DNA of 11,906 bases from an uncultured Actinomycetes bacterium (lineage in GTDB: Bacteria; Actinomycetota; Actinomycetes; S36-B12; UBA5976), in the NCBI GenBank assembly GCA_937896305.1, contig CALBND010000027.1, forward strand, positions 1 to 11,906, given 5' to 3'. Positions 1-7,087 of the stretch are shown here, in pieces; the first letter of the stretch is position 1, and every line of letters starts with the position of its first letter. The notes under the pieces were generated by a model. That model saw only the letters and a list, made by a program, of their open reading frames with translations. It did no database searches and was not told the DNA's origin. The translations under genes were made by a program, and so were the position numbers.

Positions 1-177
1 CGATTAGATGATGATCAACTATTTTATTTGATGTCTCGCGGTATCGATGAGCACACAGCACGCCAATTAGTTATTGAAGGATTTTTTGCTGGAATATTTG
101 GTGAGTTTCCTCAACCTGAACTAAAAGAGAAACTACTTAGTCGTCTAAATGCAGCCATTGAAAGAGCTAATAGATGA
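1..177 (+). CDS. sufD: SufD, FeS assembly scaffold protein (3' end only)
   Basis: This is the last 58 codons of a gene that begins before the window. The frame is open from base 1 and stops with TGA at 175-177. The residues include SRGIDEHTARQLVIEGFF, the well-known C-terminal signature of the SufB/SufD family, where a conserved arginine and histidine lie near the end of the beta-helix core. SufD pairs with SufB and the ATPase SufC in a cytosolic SufBC2D-type complex that builds Fe-S clusters. Position alone favours SufD over SufB, because in actinobacterial suf operons sufB usually comes first and sufD sits just before the Rieske gene and sufC. The stop overlaps the next start by four bases (ATGA), which suggests coupled translation. 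The family is secure; the SufB/SufD choice is an inference. Confidence 0.85.
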   Translation, partial: RLDDDQLFYLMSRGIDEHTARQLVIEGFFAGIFGEFPQPELKEKLLSRLNAAIERANR

Positions 178-494
178 CCACTTGGACAAATGTGGGAAGT
201 GTTAAAGATTTCGCACCCAACACTGCTAAAGCAATTGATTTAAACGGAGAAACTGTTTGTTTGGTTAGAAATCAGTCAGGGTTTCATGCAATTTCTGATG
301 CCTGTACTCACGGTGCTGTTTCTTTGGCTGAAGGAAGTGTTACAGAAAACGGTATCGAATGTTGGCTACATGGATCCGAATTTGATTTAACAACTGGTGA
401 ACCTAAAACTCCACCAGCTGTGAGTGCAGTAGATGTATTTGAAGTAAAAATCGAAGGCGATGGCGACAATGCCGTTGTCTCAGTTGGAATATAG
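174..494 (+). CDS. Rieske-type [2Fe-2S] ferredoxin of the suf operon
   Basis: This 106-residue soluble protein carries a complete Rieske cluster motif: CTHG (Cys44, His46) and CWLHG (Cys63, His66), the two-Cys/two-His ligand set of a [2Fe-2S] cluster. It has no signal peptide or membrane segment, so it resembles the small ferredoxin subunits of ring-hydroxylating dioxygenases (NDO/BphF-like) rather than cytochrome bc1 Rieske proteins. No oxygenase or reductase gene is nearby. Instead it lies between sufD and sufC, a placement known in actinobacteria, where an electron-transfer role in cluster assembly is plausible but unproven. Its ATG overlaps the sufD stop by four bases. Only a weak purine stretch precedes the start, so coupling to sufD translation probably matters. 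The Rieske assignment is firm; the role in SUF is inferred. Confidence 0.9.
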   Translation: MTTWTNVGSVKDFAPNTAKAIDLNGETVCLVRNQSGFHAISDACTHGAVSLAEGSVTENGIECWLHGSEFDLTTGEPKTPPAVSAVDVFEVKIEGDGDNAVVSVGI

Positions 495-505
495 AAAGAG
501 GAAAA

Positions 506-1270
506 ATGTCAGACTTAATCATTAAAGACCTGCACGTCACAGTTGACACTGAAGAAGGTACAAAAGAAATTCTTCGCGGTGTTGATTTAACCATCTCTTC
601 TGGTTTAACACACGCCATCATGGGACCAAATGGTTCTGGAAAATCAACTCTTGCTTACGCAATTGCTGGTCATCCTAAATACACAATTTCTAAAGGTTCA
701 GTCACATTAGATGGTGCAGATCTTTTGGATATGACTGTGGATGAAAGAGCACGCGCAGGACTTTTCTTAGCAATGCAATACCCAGTAGAAATTCCAGGCG
801 TTTCAGTCAGCAATTTCTTGCGTTCTTCAGTTTCTGCATTAAGAGGCGAGGCACCAAAATTGCGCGAATGGATTAAAGAAATGAATGCAGCCATGAAAGA
901 AATAGGCATGGATCAAGCATTCTCAGAAAGAAACGTGAACGAAGGTTTCTCCGGTGGAGAAAAGAAACGTCACGAAATTTTACAACTAGAATTAATGAAG
1001 CCAAAAATCGCAATCCTGGATGAAACCGATTCAGGACTTGATGTTGATGCACTTCGAATTGTTTCCGAAGGAATCAATCGCACGGTAACTAATAACAACA
1101 CCGGAGTTTTGCTTATCACCCATTACACCCGCATTCTTCGTTATGTAAAGCCTGACAAGGTAAGTGTTTTTGTTGATGGACGAGTAGTAGCTACAGGTGG
1201 AAGTGAATTAGCTGATGAGCTAGAAGCCAATGGTTACGTTAAATTCTCGAAAGTTGCTGCAGAGGCGTGA
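506..1270 (+). CDS. sufC: SufC, ATPase of the SUF Fe-S assembly complex
   Basis: This 254-residue cytosolic ABC-type ATPase powers conformational change in the SufB-SufC-SufD scaffold during Fe-S cluster assembly; it is not a transporter subunit. Motifs in order are Walker A GPNGSGKST (residues 40-48), the SufC-typical signature FSGGEKKR (148-155), Walker B ending ILDE (170-173) followed by TDSGLD, and the H-loop histidine in ITHYTR (His206). The D-loop and the HYTRIL stretch are characteristic of SufC, and length matches the usual 250 or so residues. The start is ATG at 506, eleven bases after the Rieske stop, with AGAGG four bases upstream. The 3' end overlaps the next frame by GTGA, so SufC and SufS translation may be coupled. 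Confidence 0.96.
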   Translation: MSDLIIKDLHVTVDTEEGTKEILRGVDLTISSGLTHAIMGPNGSGKSTLAYAIAGHPKYTISKGSVTLDGADLLDMTVDERARAGLFLAMQYPVEIPGVSVSNFLRSSVSALRGEAPKLREWIKEMNAAMKEIGMDQAFSERNVNEGFSGGEKKRHEILQLELMKPKIAILDETDSGLDVDALRIVSEGINRTVTNNNTGVLLITHYTRILRYVKPDKVSVFVDGRVVATGGSELADELEANGYVKFSKVAAEA

Positions 1271-2559
1271 TCTTGACAGAAAGCAAAATCAAGTTAGATG
1301 TAAAAACAATCAAACTTGATTTTCCTATTCTGCAACAAAACGTTCGAAACGGAAACAAACTAGTTTATTTAGATAGTGCTGCTACATCTCAAAAGCCAAA
1401 AATTGTGATCGATGCTGTGAGTAGTTATTACGAAAAAATTAACTCAGGGGTTCATCGAGGTGCTCACTATTTAGCCGAATTAGCAACAGATGCCTATGAA
1501 GACTCAAGACAGGCTATCGCTGGGTTTGTAAACGTAAAAGCCGAACAGATAATTTTTACCAAAAACGCTACAGAATCAATTAATCTATTAGCTTATGGAT
1601 TACTTAATGCAACATTGCAGGCAAAATTTGATAAAAAAATTGATCCTCGCCTAGTAATTTCTGAAAACGACGAAATTTTGATCACAGAATTAGAACATCA
1701 TTCCAATATTGTTCCGTGGCAAGATTTGTGTTTAAAAACTGGAGCACAGTTAAAGTGGATCCCTTTAAATGCTGATGGTTCTTTAGATTATTCAAGTTTG
1801 GAAAAATTGGTTTCAAAGAAAACTAAAGTAATTTCAGTTACACACATGAGTAACGTCTTGGGCACATTGACTGACATAGAACTAATCACAAAATATGCCA
1901 AAAGTGTAAACGCGCTGCTATTTATAGATGCTTGTCAATCGGTGCCACATATGCCAGTAGATTTTCAGAATCTAGGTGCAGATGCCATTGCATGGAGTGG
2001 GCATAAGATGCTTGGACCCTTGGGCATCGGTTTATTTGCTGCCACAACCGAATTACTAGATATTTTGCCACCCTTTTTGACTGGTGGATCAATGATTGAA
2101 ACTGTGACCATGGAGAAAACTACATTTGCTAAAGCCCCCAAAAAATTTGAGGCCGGAACCCCAGCTGCAGCCGAAGCAGTTGGCTTAGCGCAGGGTGTTG
2201 CATATTTAAACAAAATTGGTATGACAAATGTTTTCCAACACGAAAAAGATTTAGCAAATAAAATGGTGCAAGGTTTACTTGAAATTCCTGGAGTAACAGT
2301 TTTTGGTCCACACGATGGAAATCGTGGGGGTGCAGTTTCATTTGCTTTGCAAGGTTTACATCCACACGATGTAGGTCAAGTCTTAGATGATCTAGGTATT
2401 GCCGTAAGAGTTGGGCATCATTGCGCAAAACCTGCAATGAAAAAATTAAATGTCCAATCAACCACAAGAGCAAGCACCTACATCTATAACGATGAATCAG
2501 ATGTAGATATTTTTCTTGACGGAGTCACAAAAGTATTCGAATTTTTCGGAAGTAAATAA
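1267..2559 (+). CDS. sufS: SufS, PLP-dependent cysteine desulfurase
   Basis: SufS removes sulfur from L-cysteine as an enzyme persulfide and supplies it for Fe-S clusters. The class V aminotransferase fold is clear: YLDSAATSQKP near the N terminus, TELEHHSN with His145 over the cofactor, DACQS (Asp221, Gln224), WSGHKMLGP with the PLP-binding Lys247, and RVGHHCAKP with catalytic Cys386. The arrangement fits the group II (SufS) desulfurases that work with SufE or SufU, and sufU follows directly. At 430 residues it is slightly long; about 15 extra residues lie around 115-135, before the TELEHHSN motif. The start is uncertain: GTG at 1267 overlaps the sufC stop, while TTG at 1273 (two codons later) sits seven bases after AGAGG (1261-1265), a better ribosome-site spacing. 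Function is not affected. Confidence 0.95.
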   Translation: MILTESKIKLDVKTIKLDFPILQQNVRNGNKLVYLDSAATSQKPKIVIDAVSSYYEKINSGVHRGAHYLAELATDAYEDSRQAIAGFVNVKAEQIIFTKNATESINLLAYGLLNATLQAKFDKKIDPRLVISENDEILITELEHHSNIVPWQDLCLKTGAQLKWIPLNADGSLDYSSLEKLVSKKTKVISVTHMSNVLGTLTDIELITKYAKSVNALLFIDACQSVPHMPVDFQNLGADAIAWSGHKMLGPLGIGLFAATTELLDILPPFLTGGSMIETVTMEKTTFAKAPKKFEAGTPAAAEAVGLAQGVAYLNKIGMTNVFQHEKDLANKMVQGLLEIPGVTVFGPHDGNRGGAVSFALQGLHPHDVGQVLDDLGIAVRVGHHCAKPAMKKLNVQSTTRASTYIYNDESDVDIFLDGVTKVFEFFGSK

Positions 2560-3008
2560 TGAAATTATCAAATATGTACCAAGAAGTTATTTTAGATCAC
2601 TATAAATCTCCACGAGGCAAGGGTCTGCGGGAACCATTTACTGGACAGTCTCATCAGGTCAATCCAACCTGCGGTGATGAAATAACAGTTAGAGTAAAAC
2701 TATCTGAAGATAAAAACATCATTGAAGATATTTCCTATGAAGGGGTTGGATGCTCCATAAGTCAAGCAGCGATGAGTATTTTGTTTGAACAAGTGCTAGG
2801 TAAAAATGTTTCAGAATTTGACGAAATAAGTAAAGAATTTTTAGCAATGATGCAAAGTAAGGGAATTTATGAACCTAATGAAGACTTATTAGGCGATGGC
2901 ATTGCCATGATTGGGGTGGCTCAGTATCCAGCACGCATCAAATGTGCCCTCTTGTCGTGGATGGGTGTAAAAGATGCCATTATTAGAAGTAAGGGAGAAA
3001 ATAAATGA
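2559..3008 (+). CDS. sufU: SufU, zinc-dependent sulfurtransferase for SufS
   Basis: SufU accepts the persulfide sulfur from SufS through a zinc-dependent ligand exchange and passes it to the SufBCD scaffold. This 149-residue protein has the IscU-like fold with the SufU zinc ligands in place: Cys38 and Asp40 in NPTCGDE, Cys65 in GVGCSISQAS-like context, and Cys129 in ARIKCALLSW. The stretch between the second and third cysteines contains the roughly 20-residue insertion that separates SufU from IscU (around residues 85-110). It overlaps the sufS stop by one base (TAATG), with GGAAG just upstream. No sufE or iscU is visible, so SufU is the likely sulfur relay for this operon. The distinction from scaffold-type IscU is well supported by the insertion and by the neighbour. 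Confidence 0.95.
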   Translation: MKLSNMYQEVILDHYKSPRGKGLREPFTGQSHQVNPTCGDEITVRVKLSEDKNIIEDISYEGVGCSISQAAMSILFEQVLGKNVSEFDEISKEFLAMMQSKGIYEPNEDLLGDGIAMIGVAQYPARIKCALLSWMGVKDAIIRSKGENK

Positions 3009-3328
3009 GTACAGATACCAAAGCTTCTAATGAAAATGTTTTAGAAGCACTGCATGATGTAGTTGACCCAGAATTAGGAATCAACGTCGTTGATTTAGGT
3101 TTAATTTATGGTGTGCAAGTAAATGAAGACGGTTCAGCAGTAATTGATATGACTTTAACTTCAGCTGCTTGTCCACTTACCGATGTAATTGAAGATCAGA
3201 CAAAAGCAGCACTCAATGGCATTGTTAACGAATTCAAAATTAATTGGGTTTGGATGCCACCATGGGGACCTGACAAAATTACTGATGAGGGGCGTCAAAT
3301 GTTACGCGCTCTTGGTTTTAATCTTTAA
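3005..3328 (+). CDS. sufT: SufT-like MIP18/DUF59 Fe-S assembly factor
   Basis: This 107-residue protein belongs to the MIP18 (DUF59) family, which includes PaaD and SufT and takes part in maturation of Fe-S proteins. Diagnostic features are DPELGINVVDLGLIY (residues 21-35), the TLTSAACPLT segment with the conserved Cys56, and the C-terminal MPPWGPDKITDEGRQML block (84-100). It is a one-domain form with no C-terminal ATPase fusion of the Mrp/ApbC type. Its ATG overlaps the sufU stop by four bases, and AAGGGAG at 2991-2997 lies seven bases upstream, a strong ribosome site. It is the last gene of the suf block; the next gene follows after 46 bases. The family is certain; the symbol is given by operon position and remains a common but informal name. 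Confidence 0.9.
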   Translation: MSTDTKASNENVLEALHDVVDPELGINVVDLGLIYGVQVNEDGSAVIDMTLTSAACPLTDVIEDQTKAALNGIVNEFKINWVWMPPWGPDKITDEGRQMLRALGFNL

Positions 3329-3360
3329 TATTTGATAAAGCACCTATTTCTCATAAGCGC

Positions 3361-3366
3361 TAGACT
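3361..3366 (+). promoter_or_regulatory. candidate -10 element for a leaderless ABC exporter mRNA
   Basis: TAGACT matches the TAnnnT pattern of actinobacterial -10 elements and ends eight bases before the ATG at 3375. No Shine-Dalgarno-like sequence lies in front of that ATG. A start site at or next to the A of ATG would give a leaderless transcript. No convincing -35 box is seen at 16-18 bases upstream. This is inference from spacing. Confidence 0.35.
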
Positions 3367-3374
3367 TATTTAAA

Positions 3375-5246
3375 ATGAGTCAAATGCAGATATGGGAATC
3401 TTATAGATCCCTTACAAGAGATCCCAGTGTTAAAAAACGGGGAATTCAACAAAATACTTATAAAAGAGTCTTAAAGTACGCCAAGCCCTTTAAATTCGAT
3501 ATTTTCTCTCTTATTTTCATAGTAGTGATTGATGCTTTCTTAGTCGTAGCACAACCTTTGTTGTTTAAAAGAATTATTGATGAAGGTATCTCAGCGGGTA
3601 ATAAGGGTGTTGTTATTAATACAGCACTAATTGTTGGATTATTAGCAGTGATCTCTGGAGTATTAAGTGTCATTGAAAGACTTTATAGCTCTCGAATTGG
3701 TGAAGGTCTAATTCTGACTCTTAGGTCAGAAGTTTTCAACCATGTTCAATCACAACCCATAGGTTTTTTCACTAGAACCCAAACCGGATCATTAATTTCC
3801 AGGGTCAATGGCGATGTTATTGGTGCTCAACAAGCATTCACCTCTACATTGAGTGGCATTATTAGCAATGGAATCAGTCTTGTTGTTGTGTTAGCAACAA
3901 TGATTTTTCTTTCTTGGCAAATTACTTTAACTTCACTAATTTTATTACCATTATTTTTGATTCCTGCAAAATATATGGGTAAAAAAGTTCAAGCACTCTC
4001 ACGTGAGCAAATGTCATTAAATGCTGAGATGAGTCAGACTATGACAGAAAGATTCAATGTTTCAGGAGCTTTACTGGTCAAACTATTTGGAAATCCTCAG
4101 GTAGAGGGAGACAATTTTTTCAAGAAAGCATCAAGAGTTAAAGACATAGGTGTAAGAATCGCTATGACCAATCGTGTTTTCTTTGTTGCCCTTACAACTG
4201 TTGCCACAATTGCTACTGCGATTGTTTATGGTTTCGGGGGAGTCTTAGTTGTTACCGGCGCACTTACCTTGGGAACACTTCTTGCCCTAACTGCCCTATT
4301 GGCAAGACTATATGGACCTTTGACTTCACTTTCCAACGTGCGAGTAGATGTTATGACAGCTTTTGTTTCCTTTGAAAGAGTATTCGAAGTTCTAGATTTA
4401 GAACCTTTAGTTAAAGATCCGGTGTCACCTAAAACTTTGAAAGCTGGACCATTAGAAATTGATTTCCAGTCTGTATCTTTTGCCTACCCCTCTAGAGCTC
4501 AAGTTGGTTTGGAATCCTTAGAAATAGCGGCGGATGGAAAAGTTGAAGAAACGATAAATGAACTTGCATTAGAAGAGATAAATTTCAATGTTCCAGCTGG
4601 ATCTATGTTGGCATTGGTTGGACCTAGTGGCAGTGGAAAAACGACAATAAGTCAGCTAATTTCTCGCCTTTATGATCCAACAAAAGGACAAGTTCTAATC
4701 GGTGGAACTGATATGAAAGATCTTGATCGAACCCAAATTAGACAAGCAATTGGTGTTGTAACACAAGATTCACATTTATTTCACGATTCAATAAAAAATA
4801 ATTTACAATATTCCAAAAAAGGTGCCACTGAAGATGAGATTTGGGATGCACTCAAGAGTGCCCAAATTTCAGATTTTGTTAAAAGCTTGCCAGATAAACT
4901 TGATACTGTGGTAGGAGATCGAGGTTACCGATTAAGTGGTGGAGAAAAACAAAGAATAGCTATCGCTCGTGTGTTTTTAAAGCATCCTCGAATAATTATC
5001 TTAGACGAAGCAACAGCACATTTAGATAATGAAAATGAGGCCGCCGTGCAAGTTGCATTATCAACTGTCTTGAAGGGCAGAACCTCTGTTGTAATCGCGC
5101 ATAGATTATCCACAATTATAAATGCAGATCAAATAGCTGTCATAAAAGATGGAAAACTTATCGCCATAGACACTCACAAAAAATTACTAGCCGGAAACAG
5201 CGTTTATAGTGACCTGTACAACCAGCAATTCAGTATTGACGTTTAA
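3375..5246 (+). CDS. ABC exporter half-transporter (fused TMD-NBD)
   Basis: This 623-residue protein has a six-helix type I exporter membrane domain followed by a nucleotide-binding domain, so it should act in the cytoplasmic membrane as a dimer. Hydrophobic stretches fall near residues 43-63, 79-101, 159-199 (two helices) and 268-315 (two helices). The ATPase part is intact: A-loop Tyr371, Walker A GPSGSGKTT (416-424), Q-loop Gln464, signature LSGGEKQR (520-527), Walker B IIILDEA (540-546), H-loop His576. About 20 extra residues lie between the A-loop and Walker A (around 374-397), a feature I associate with an actinobacterial subgroup. The substrate cannot be read from sequence; MsbA/BmrA-like lipid or drug export is the broad class. 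One gene only, so a homodimer is likely, unless a partner lies elsewhere. Its stop directly abuts the SURF1 stop on the other strand. Confidence 0.93.
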   Translation: MSQMQIWESYRSLTRDPSVKKRGIQQNTYKRVLKYAKPFKFDIFSLIFIVVIDAFLVVAQPLLFKRIIDEGISAGNKGVVINTALIVGLLAVISGVLSVIERLYSSRIGEGLILTLRSEVFNHVQSQPIGFFTRTQTGSLISRVNGDVIGAQQAFTSTLSGIISNGISLVVVLATMIFLSWQITLTSLILLPLFLIPAKYMGKKVQALSREQMSLNAEMSQTMTERFNVSGALLVKLFGNPQVEGDNFFKKASRVKDIGVRIAMTNRVFFVALTTVATIATAIVYGFGGVLVVTGALTLGTLLALTALLARLYGPLTSLSNVRVDVMTAFVSFERVFEVLDLEPLVKDPVSPKTLKAGPLEIDFQSVSFAYPSRAQVGLESLEIAADGKVEETINELALEEINFNVPAGSMLALVGPSGSGKTTISQLISRLYDPTKGQVLIGGTDMKDLDRTQIRQAIGVVTQDSHLFHDSIKNNLQYSKKGATEDEIWDALKSAQISDFVKSLPDKLDTVVGDRGYRLSGGEKQRIAIARVFLKHPRIIILDEATAHLDNENEAAVQVALSTVLKGRTSVVIAHRLSTIINADQIAVIKDGKLIAIDTHKKLLAGNSVYSDLYNQQFSIDV

Positions 5247-5939
5247 CTATTCCTCATTTTTAAGTAAAATATACCAACCAATAGGTAAGAACATCGCGAA
5301 AATAATCCATTGGATTGCATAACTTAGATGGGGTCCACTAGACAAAATCGGTGTTTCTAGTTCAGCTATCTCAGCTATTTTTTTATCATAAATTAATTGT
5401 AAGTAGAATTTTTGTGAATCTGGTATTAGTTTGAAGTTCTCTTGAGATATTGTCATGATTTGTTTTTGAGGCAAATCATTAGGATTTACTTTATGTTTTT
5501 CCAGCAAACGCAAATATCCATCAATAGTAGTTAGGTCTGTAGATGTTGTTGGAATCTTTGGGGTAATGGTTGAATTCTCACCGATTTGAATCCAGCCTCT
5601 ATTAATGAGGATTTTTTCGCCATTTGTTAATACGAATGGGGTAATTACCCAGAATCCTAATTTGTCTTTAAAATATCGTTTTCTTACTATTTTTGAATCT
5701 TTGGGAATAAATTCACCCATAACACTAATTTTTTGCCACTCATTAGCGTCATAGATATCCGATACCTTGTTAATTATGGTAGGACTAGCCGTTAAAGATG
5801 AGGTAATTACTTTATTGCTTTCCTTTCTTTCACTTAACCTGTGAAATTGCCAATTAGATAGCAATCCAAAAAGTACAATCATGAAGCTCAAAAAAATTGT
5901 TAAAGCGATCCATTTAGGTTTGAATAAATTACGAAACAT
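5247..5939 (-). CDS. SURF1 family cytochrome oxidase assembly protein
   Basis: SURF1 (Shy1) proteins help assemble the heme-copper cytochrome c oxidase, probably at the heme a insertion step, in the cytoplasmic membrane. The 230-residue protein shows the family layout: an N-terminal membrane helix (about 9-29) followed by the NWQFHRL motif, a large external domain with LGFWVITPF (94-102) and ILINRGWI (110-117), and a C-terminal helix in SGPHLSYAIQWIIFAMF (201-217). That last motif is the classic SURF1 C-terminal signature. It lies 28 bases downstream of the DUF3099 gene on the same strand, and no cox genes are in view. No good ribosome site precedes ATG at 5939. Its stop TAG abuts the stop of the convergent ABC exporter with no spacer. 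Confidence 0.92.
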   Translation of the reverse strand: MFRNLFKPKWIALTIFLSFMIVLFGLLSNWQFHRLSERKESNKVITSSLTASPTIINKVSDIYDANEWQKISVMGEFIPKDSKIVRKRYFKDKLGFWVITPFVLTNGEKILINRGWIQIGENSTITPKIPTTSTDLTTIDGYLRLLEKHKVNPNDLPQKQIMTISQENFKLIPDSQKFYLQLIYDKKIAEIAELETPILSSGPHLSYAIQWIIFAMFLPIGWYILLKNEE

Positions 5940-5948
5940 TATGTTTCA

Positions 5949-5954
5949 ACAATA
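5949..5954 (-). promoter_or_regulatory. candidate -10 element for SURF1
   Basis: On the minus strand TATTGT (TAnnnT) ends nine bases before the SURF1 ATG at 5939, and no Shine-Dalgarno-like sequence is present in the 28-base gap. This is the same geometry as at 3361-3375. SURF1 could therefore have a leaderless transcript of its own as well as readthrough from the DUF3099 gene. This is a spacing argument only. Confidence 0.25.
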
Positions 5955-5967
5955 CTGTGGGGACTAC

Positions 5968-6258
5968 TTATTGCTTACCGGTATCGATAGATCGATTAGG
6001 TGATTGGGGTGCTTGACTATTTTTGAAATTATTTTCGCGACCAGCATTGGCAATGACCACAGCAATGTAGGGCAAAAAGACTGCTCCAAATATTAAAATC
6101 CACCTGATAATTCCCTGGGTGAAAAGTGCTCCAACAAAACAGACTGTACGCAAACTCATAGAAATTAAATATCGTTTCTTACGCCCCGCTTGGTCATAAC
6201 TTAAACCGGTGACTGCCGATGTAATTGAATAAACAGGAGGCTTCTCTTGATCTGACAT
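5968..6258 (-). CDS. DUF3099 small membrane protein
   Basis: This 96-residue protein matches the DUF3099 family of actinobacteria. Recognisable parts are YSITSAVTGLSYDQ near the N terminus, the basic linker RKKRYLISMSLRTVCF (26-41), and the WILIFGAVFLPYIAVVIANAGRE block (53-75). Two hydrophobic helices are predicted by eye at about 32-47 and 52-71, with a short hydrophilic C-terminal tail. The molecular function of the family is not known. AGAGGGGG at 6263-6270 on the minus strand is a strong ribosome site four bases before the ATG. It is transcribed towards SURF1 and divergently from fabG. Proximity to SURF1 might hint at a respiratory-membrane role, but that is guesswork. Confidence 0.85.
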   Translation of the reverse strand: MSDQEKPPVYSITSAVTGLSYDQAGRKKRYLISMSLRTVCFVGALFTQGIIRWILIFGAVFLPYIAVVIANAGRENNFKNSQAPQSPNRSIDTGKQ

Positions 6259-6280
6259 ATTTCCCCCTCTATTTACCTAA

Positions 6281-6291
6281 ACGCTACGCTA
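6281..6291 (-). promoter_or_regulatory. candidate -10 region for the DUF3099-SURF1 unit
   Basis: On the minus strand two overlapping copies of TAGCGT (TAnnnT) occupy 6281-6286 and 6286-6291. They lie upstream of the strong ribosome site at 6263-6270 and would give a leader of about 15-20 bases. I see no clear -35 box. The rest of the 107-base divergent gap (6259-6365) holds nothing I can identify apart from the fabG ribosome site. Confidence 0.3.
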
Positions 6292-6368
6292 ATTTGGAAC
6301 TTTTCGCGATTTCAGAGGACTCGATAAGAGGTAGATAGGCACCAAATCCAATCCTCAAGGGTAAGTTG

Positions 6369-7085
6369 GTGCTCATGACTTCAAATGGTGTGGTTTTCGT
6401 TACAGGTGGAAATAGAGGCATTGGTTTAGCGATTGCTCAGAGATTTAAAAATGATGGTTTCAAGGTAGCGATTTCATTTCGGGATAAGAAGCCAAATGAA
6501 GATTTCTACATGGTGAAAGCTGATGTGACCAATTCTGAATCAATTGATGCTGCAATAGATGATATAGAAAAGAATCTAGGACCTATCGAAGTAGTTGTTA
6601 TCAATGCTGGAACCAATAAGGACTCTTTAGCCATGAGAATTGATGATGCAGATATGGAAAACATTATCGACACCAATTTAATGGGTTCAATCCGAGTTGC
6701 GAGAAAAACAGTCAAGTCAATGCTAAAAAATCGTAAAGGTCGAATAATTTTTATTGGGTCAGTAGTAGGAATGCTTGGTTCACCAGGACAAATGGTTTAT
6801 GCCAGCACTAAAGCAGGATTGATAGGGGCTGCAAAATCGTTAGCCCGAGAAGTTGGTGTTAGAGGGATAACCGTAAACGTAGTTGCGCCAGGTTATGTTG
6901 ATACAGACATGACAAACGAATTAGATCAAGCAAGAAAAGATATGATTACTAACACAACTCCACTAGGAAGAACGGCTAGTCCAGACGAAATTGCTGGAGT
7001 TGTGAGATTTTTAGCATCAGAAGATGCATCATTTATTACCGGAGCAGTAATACCTGTTGACGGCGGATTAGGAATGGGAAACTGA
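6369..7085 (+). CDS. fabG: FabG, 3-oxoacyl-ACP reductase
   Basis: FabG reduces 3-oxoacyl-ACP to 3-hydroxyacyl-ACP with NADPH in type II fatty-acid synthesis. The short-chain dehydrogenase fold is complete: TGGNRGIG cofactor loop near the N terminus, NAG in VVINAGTNKD, an active-site Asn in IDTNLMG, catalytic Ser in FIGSVVG, and YASTK with the Tyr and Lys, then PGYVDTDM and the end VDGGLGMGN. Total length is about 238 residues, normal for FabG. Three in-frame starts are close together: TTG 6366, GTG 6369 and ATG 6375. I chose GTG because AAGGG at 6357-6361 lies seven bases before it; ATG 6375 remains possible. The InhA-type reductase follows two bases after the stop, the same pairing as mycobacterial fabG1-inhA, which supports a fatty-acid role over other SDR activities. 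Confidence 0.93.
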   Translation: MLMTSNGVVFVTGGNRGIGLAIAQRFKNDGFKVAISFRDKKPNEDFYMVKADVTNSESIDAAIDDIEKNLGPIEVVVINAGTNKDSLAMRIDDADMENIIDTNLMGSIRVARKTVKSMLKNRKGRIIFIGSVVGMLGSPGQMVYASTKAGLIGAAKSLAREVGVRGITVNVVAPGYVDTDMTNELDQARKDMITNTTPLGRTASPDEIAGVVRFLASEDASFITGAVIPVDGGLGMGN

Positions 7086-7087
7086 TT

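Noticed and set aside
1965..2473. Long minus-strand open frames opposite sufS
   Set aside because: They are antisense to conserved catalytic segments of SufS and encode no recognisable motif; low G+C codon bias on the plus strand explains them.
3332..3337. TTGATA as a -35 box for the ABC exporter promoter
   Set aside because: The spacer to TAGACT is 23 bases, too long for a usual sigma-70-type promoter.
6315..6356. GAGGA and TCCTC inverted repeat upstream of fabG, as a possible operator or leader hairpin
   Set aside because: The stem is only five pairs across a loop of more than 30 bases, which is expected by chance.
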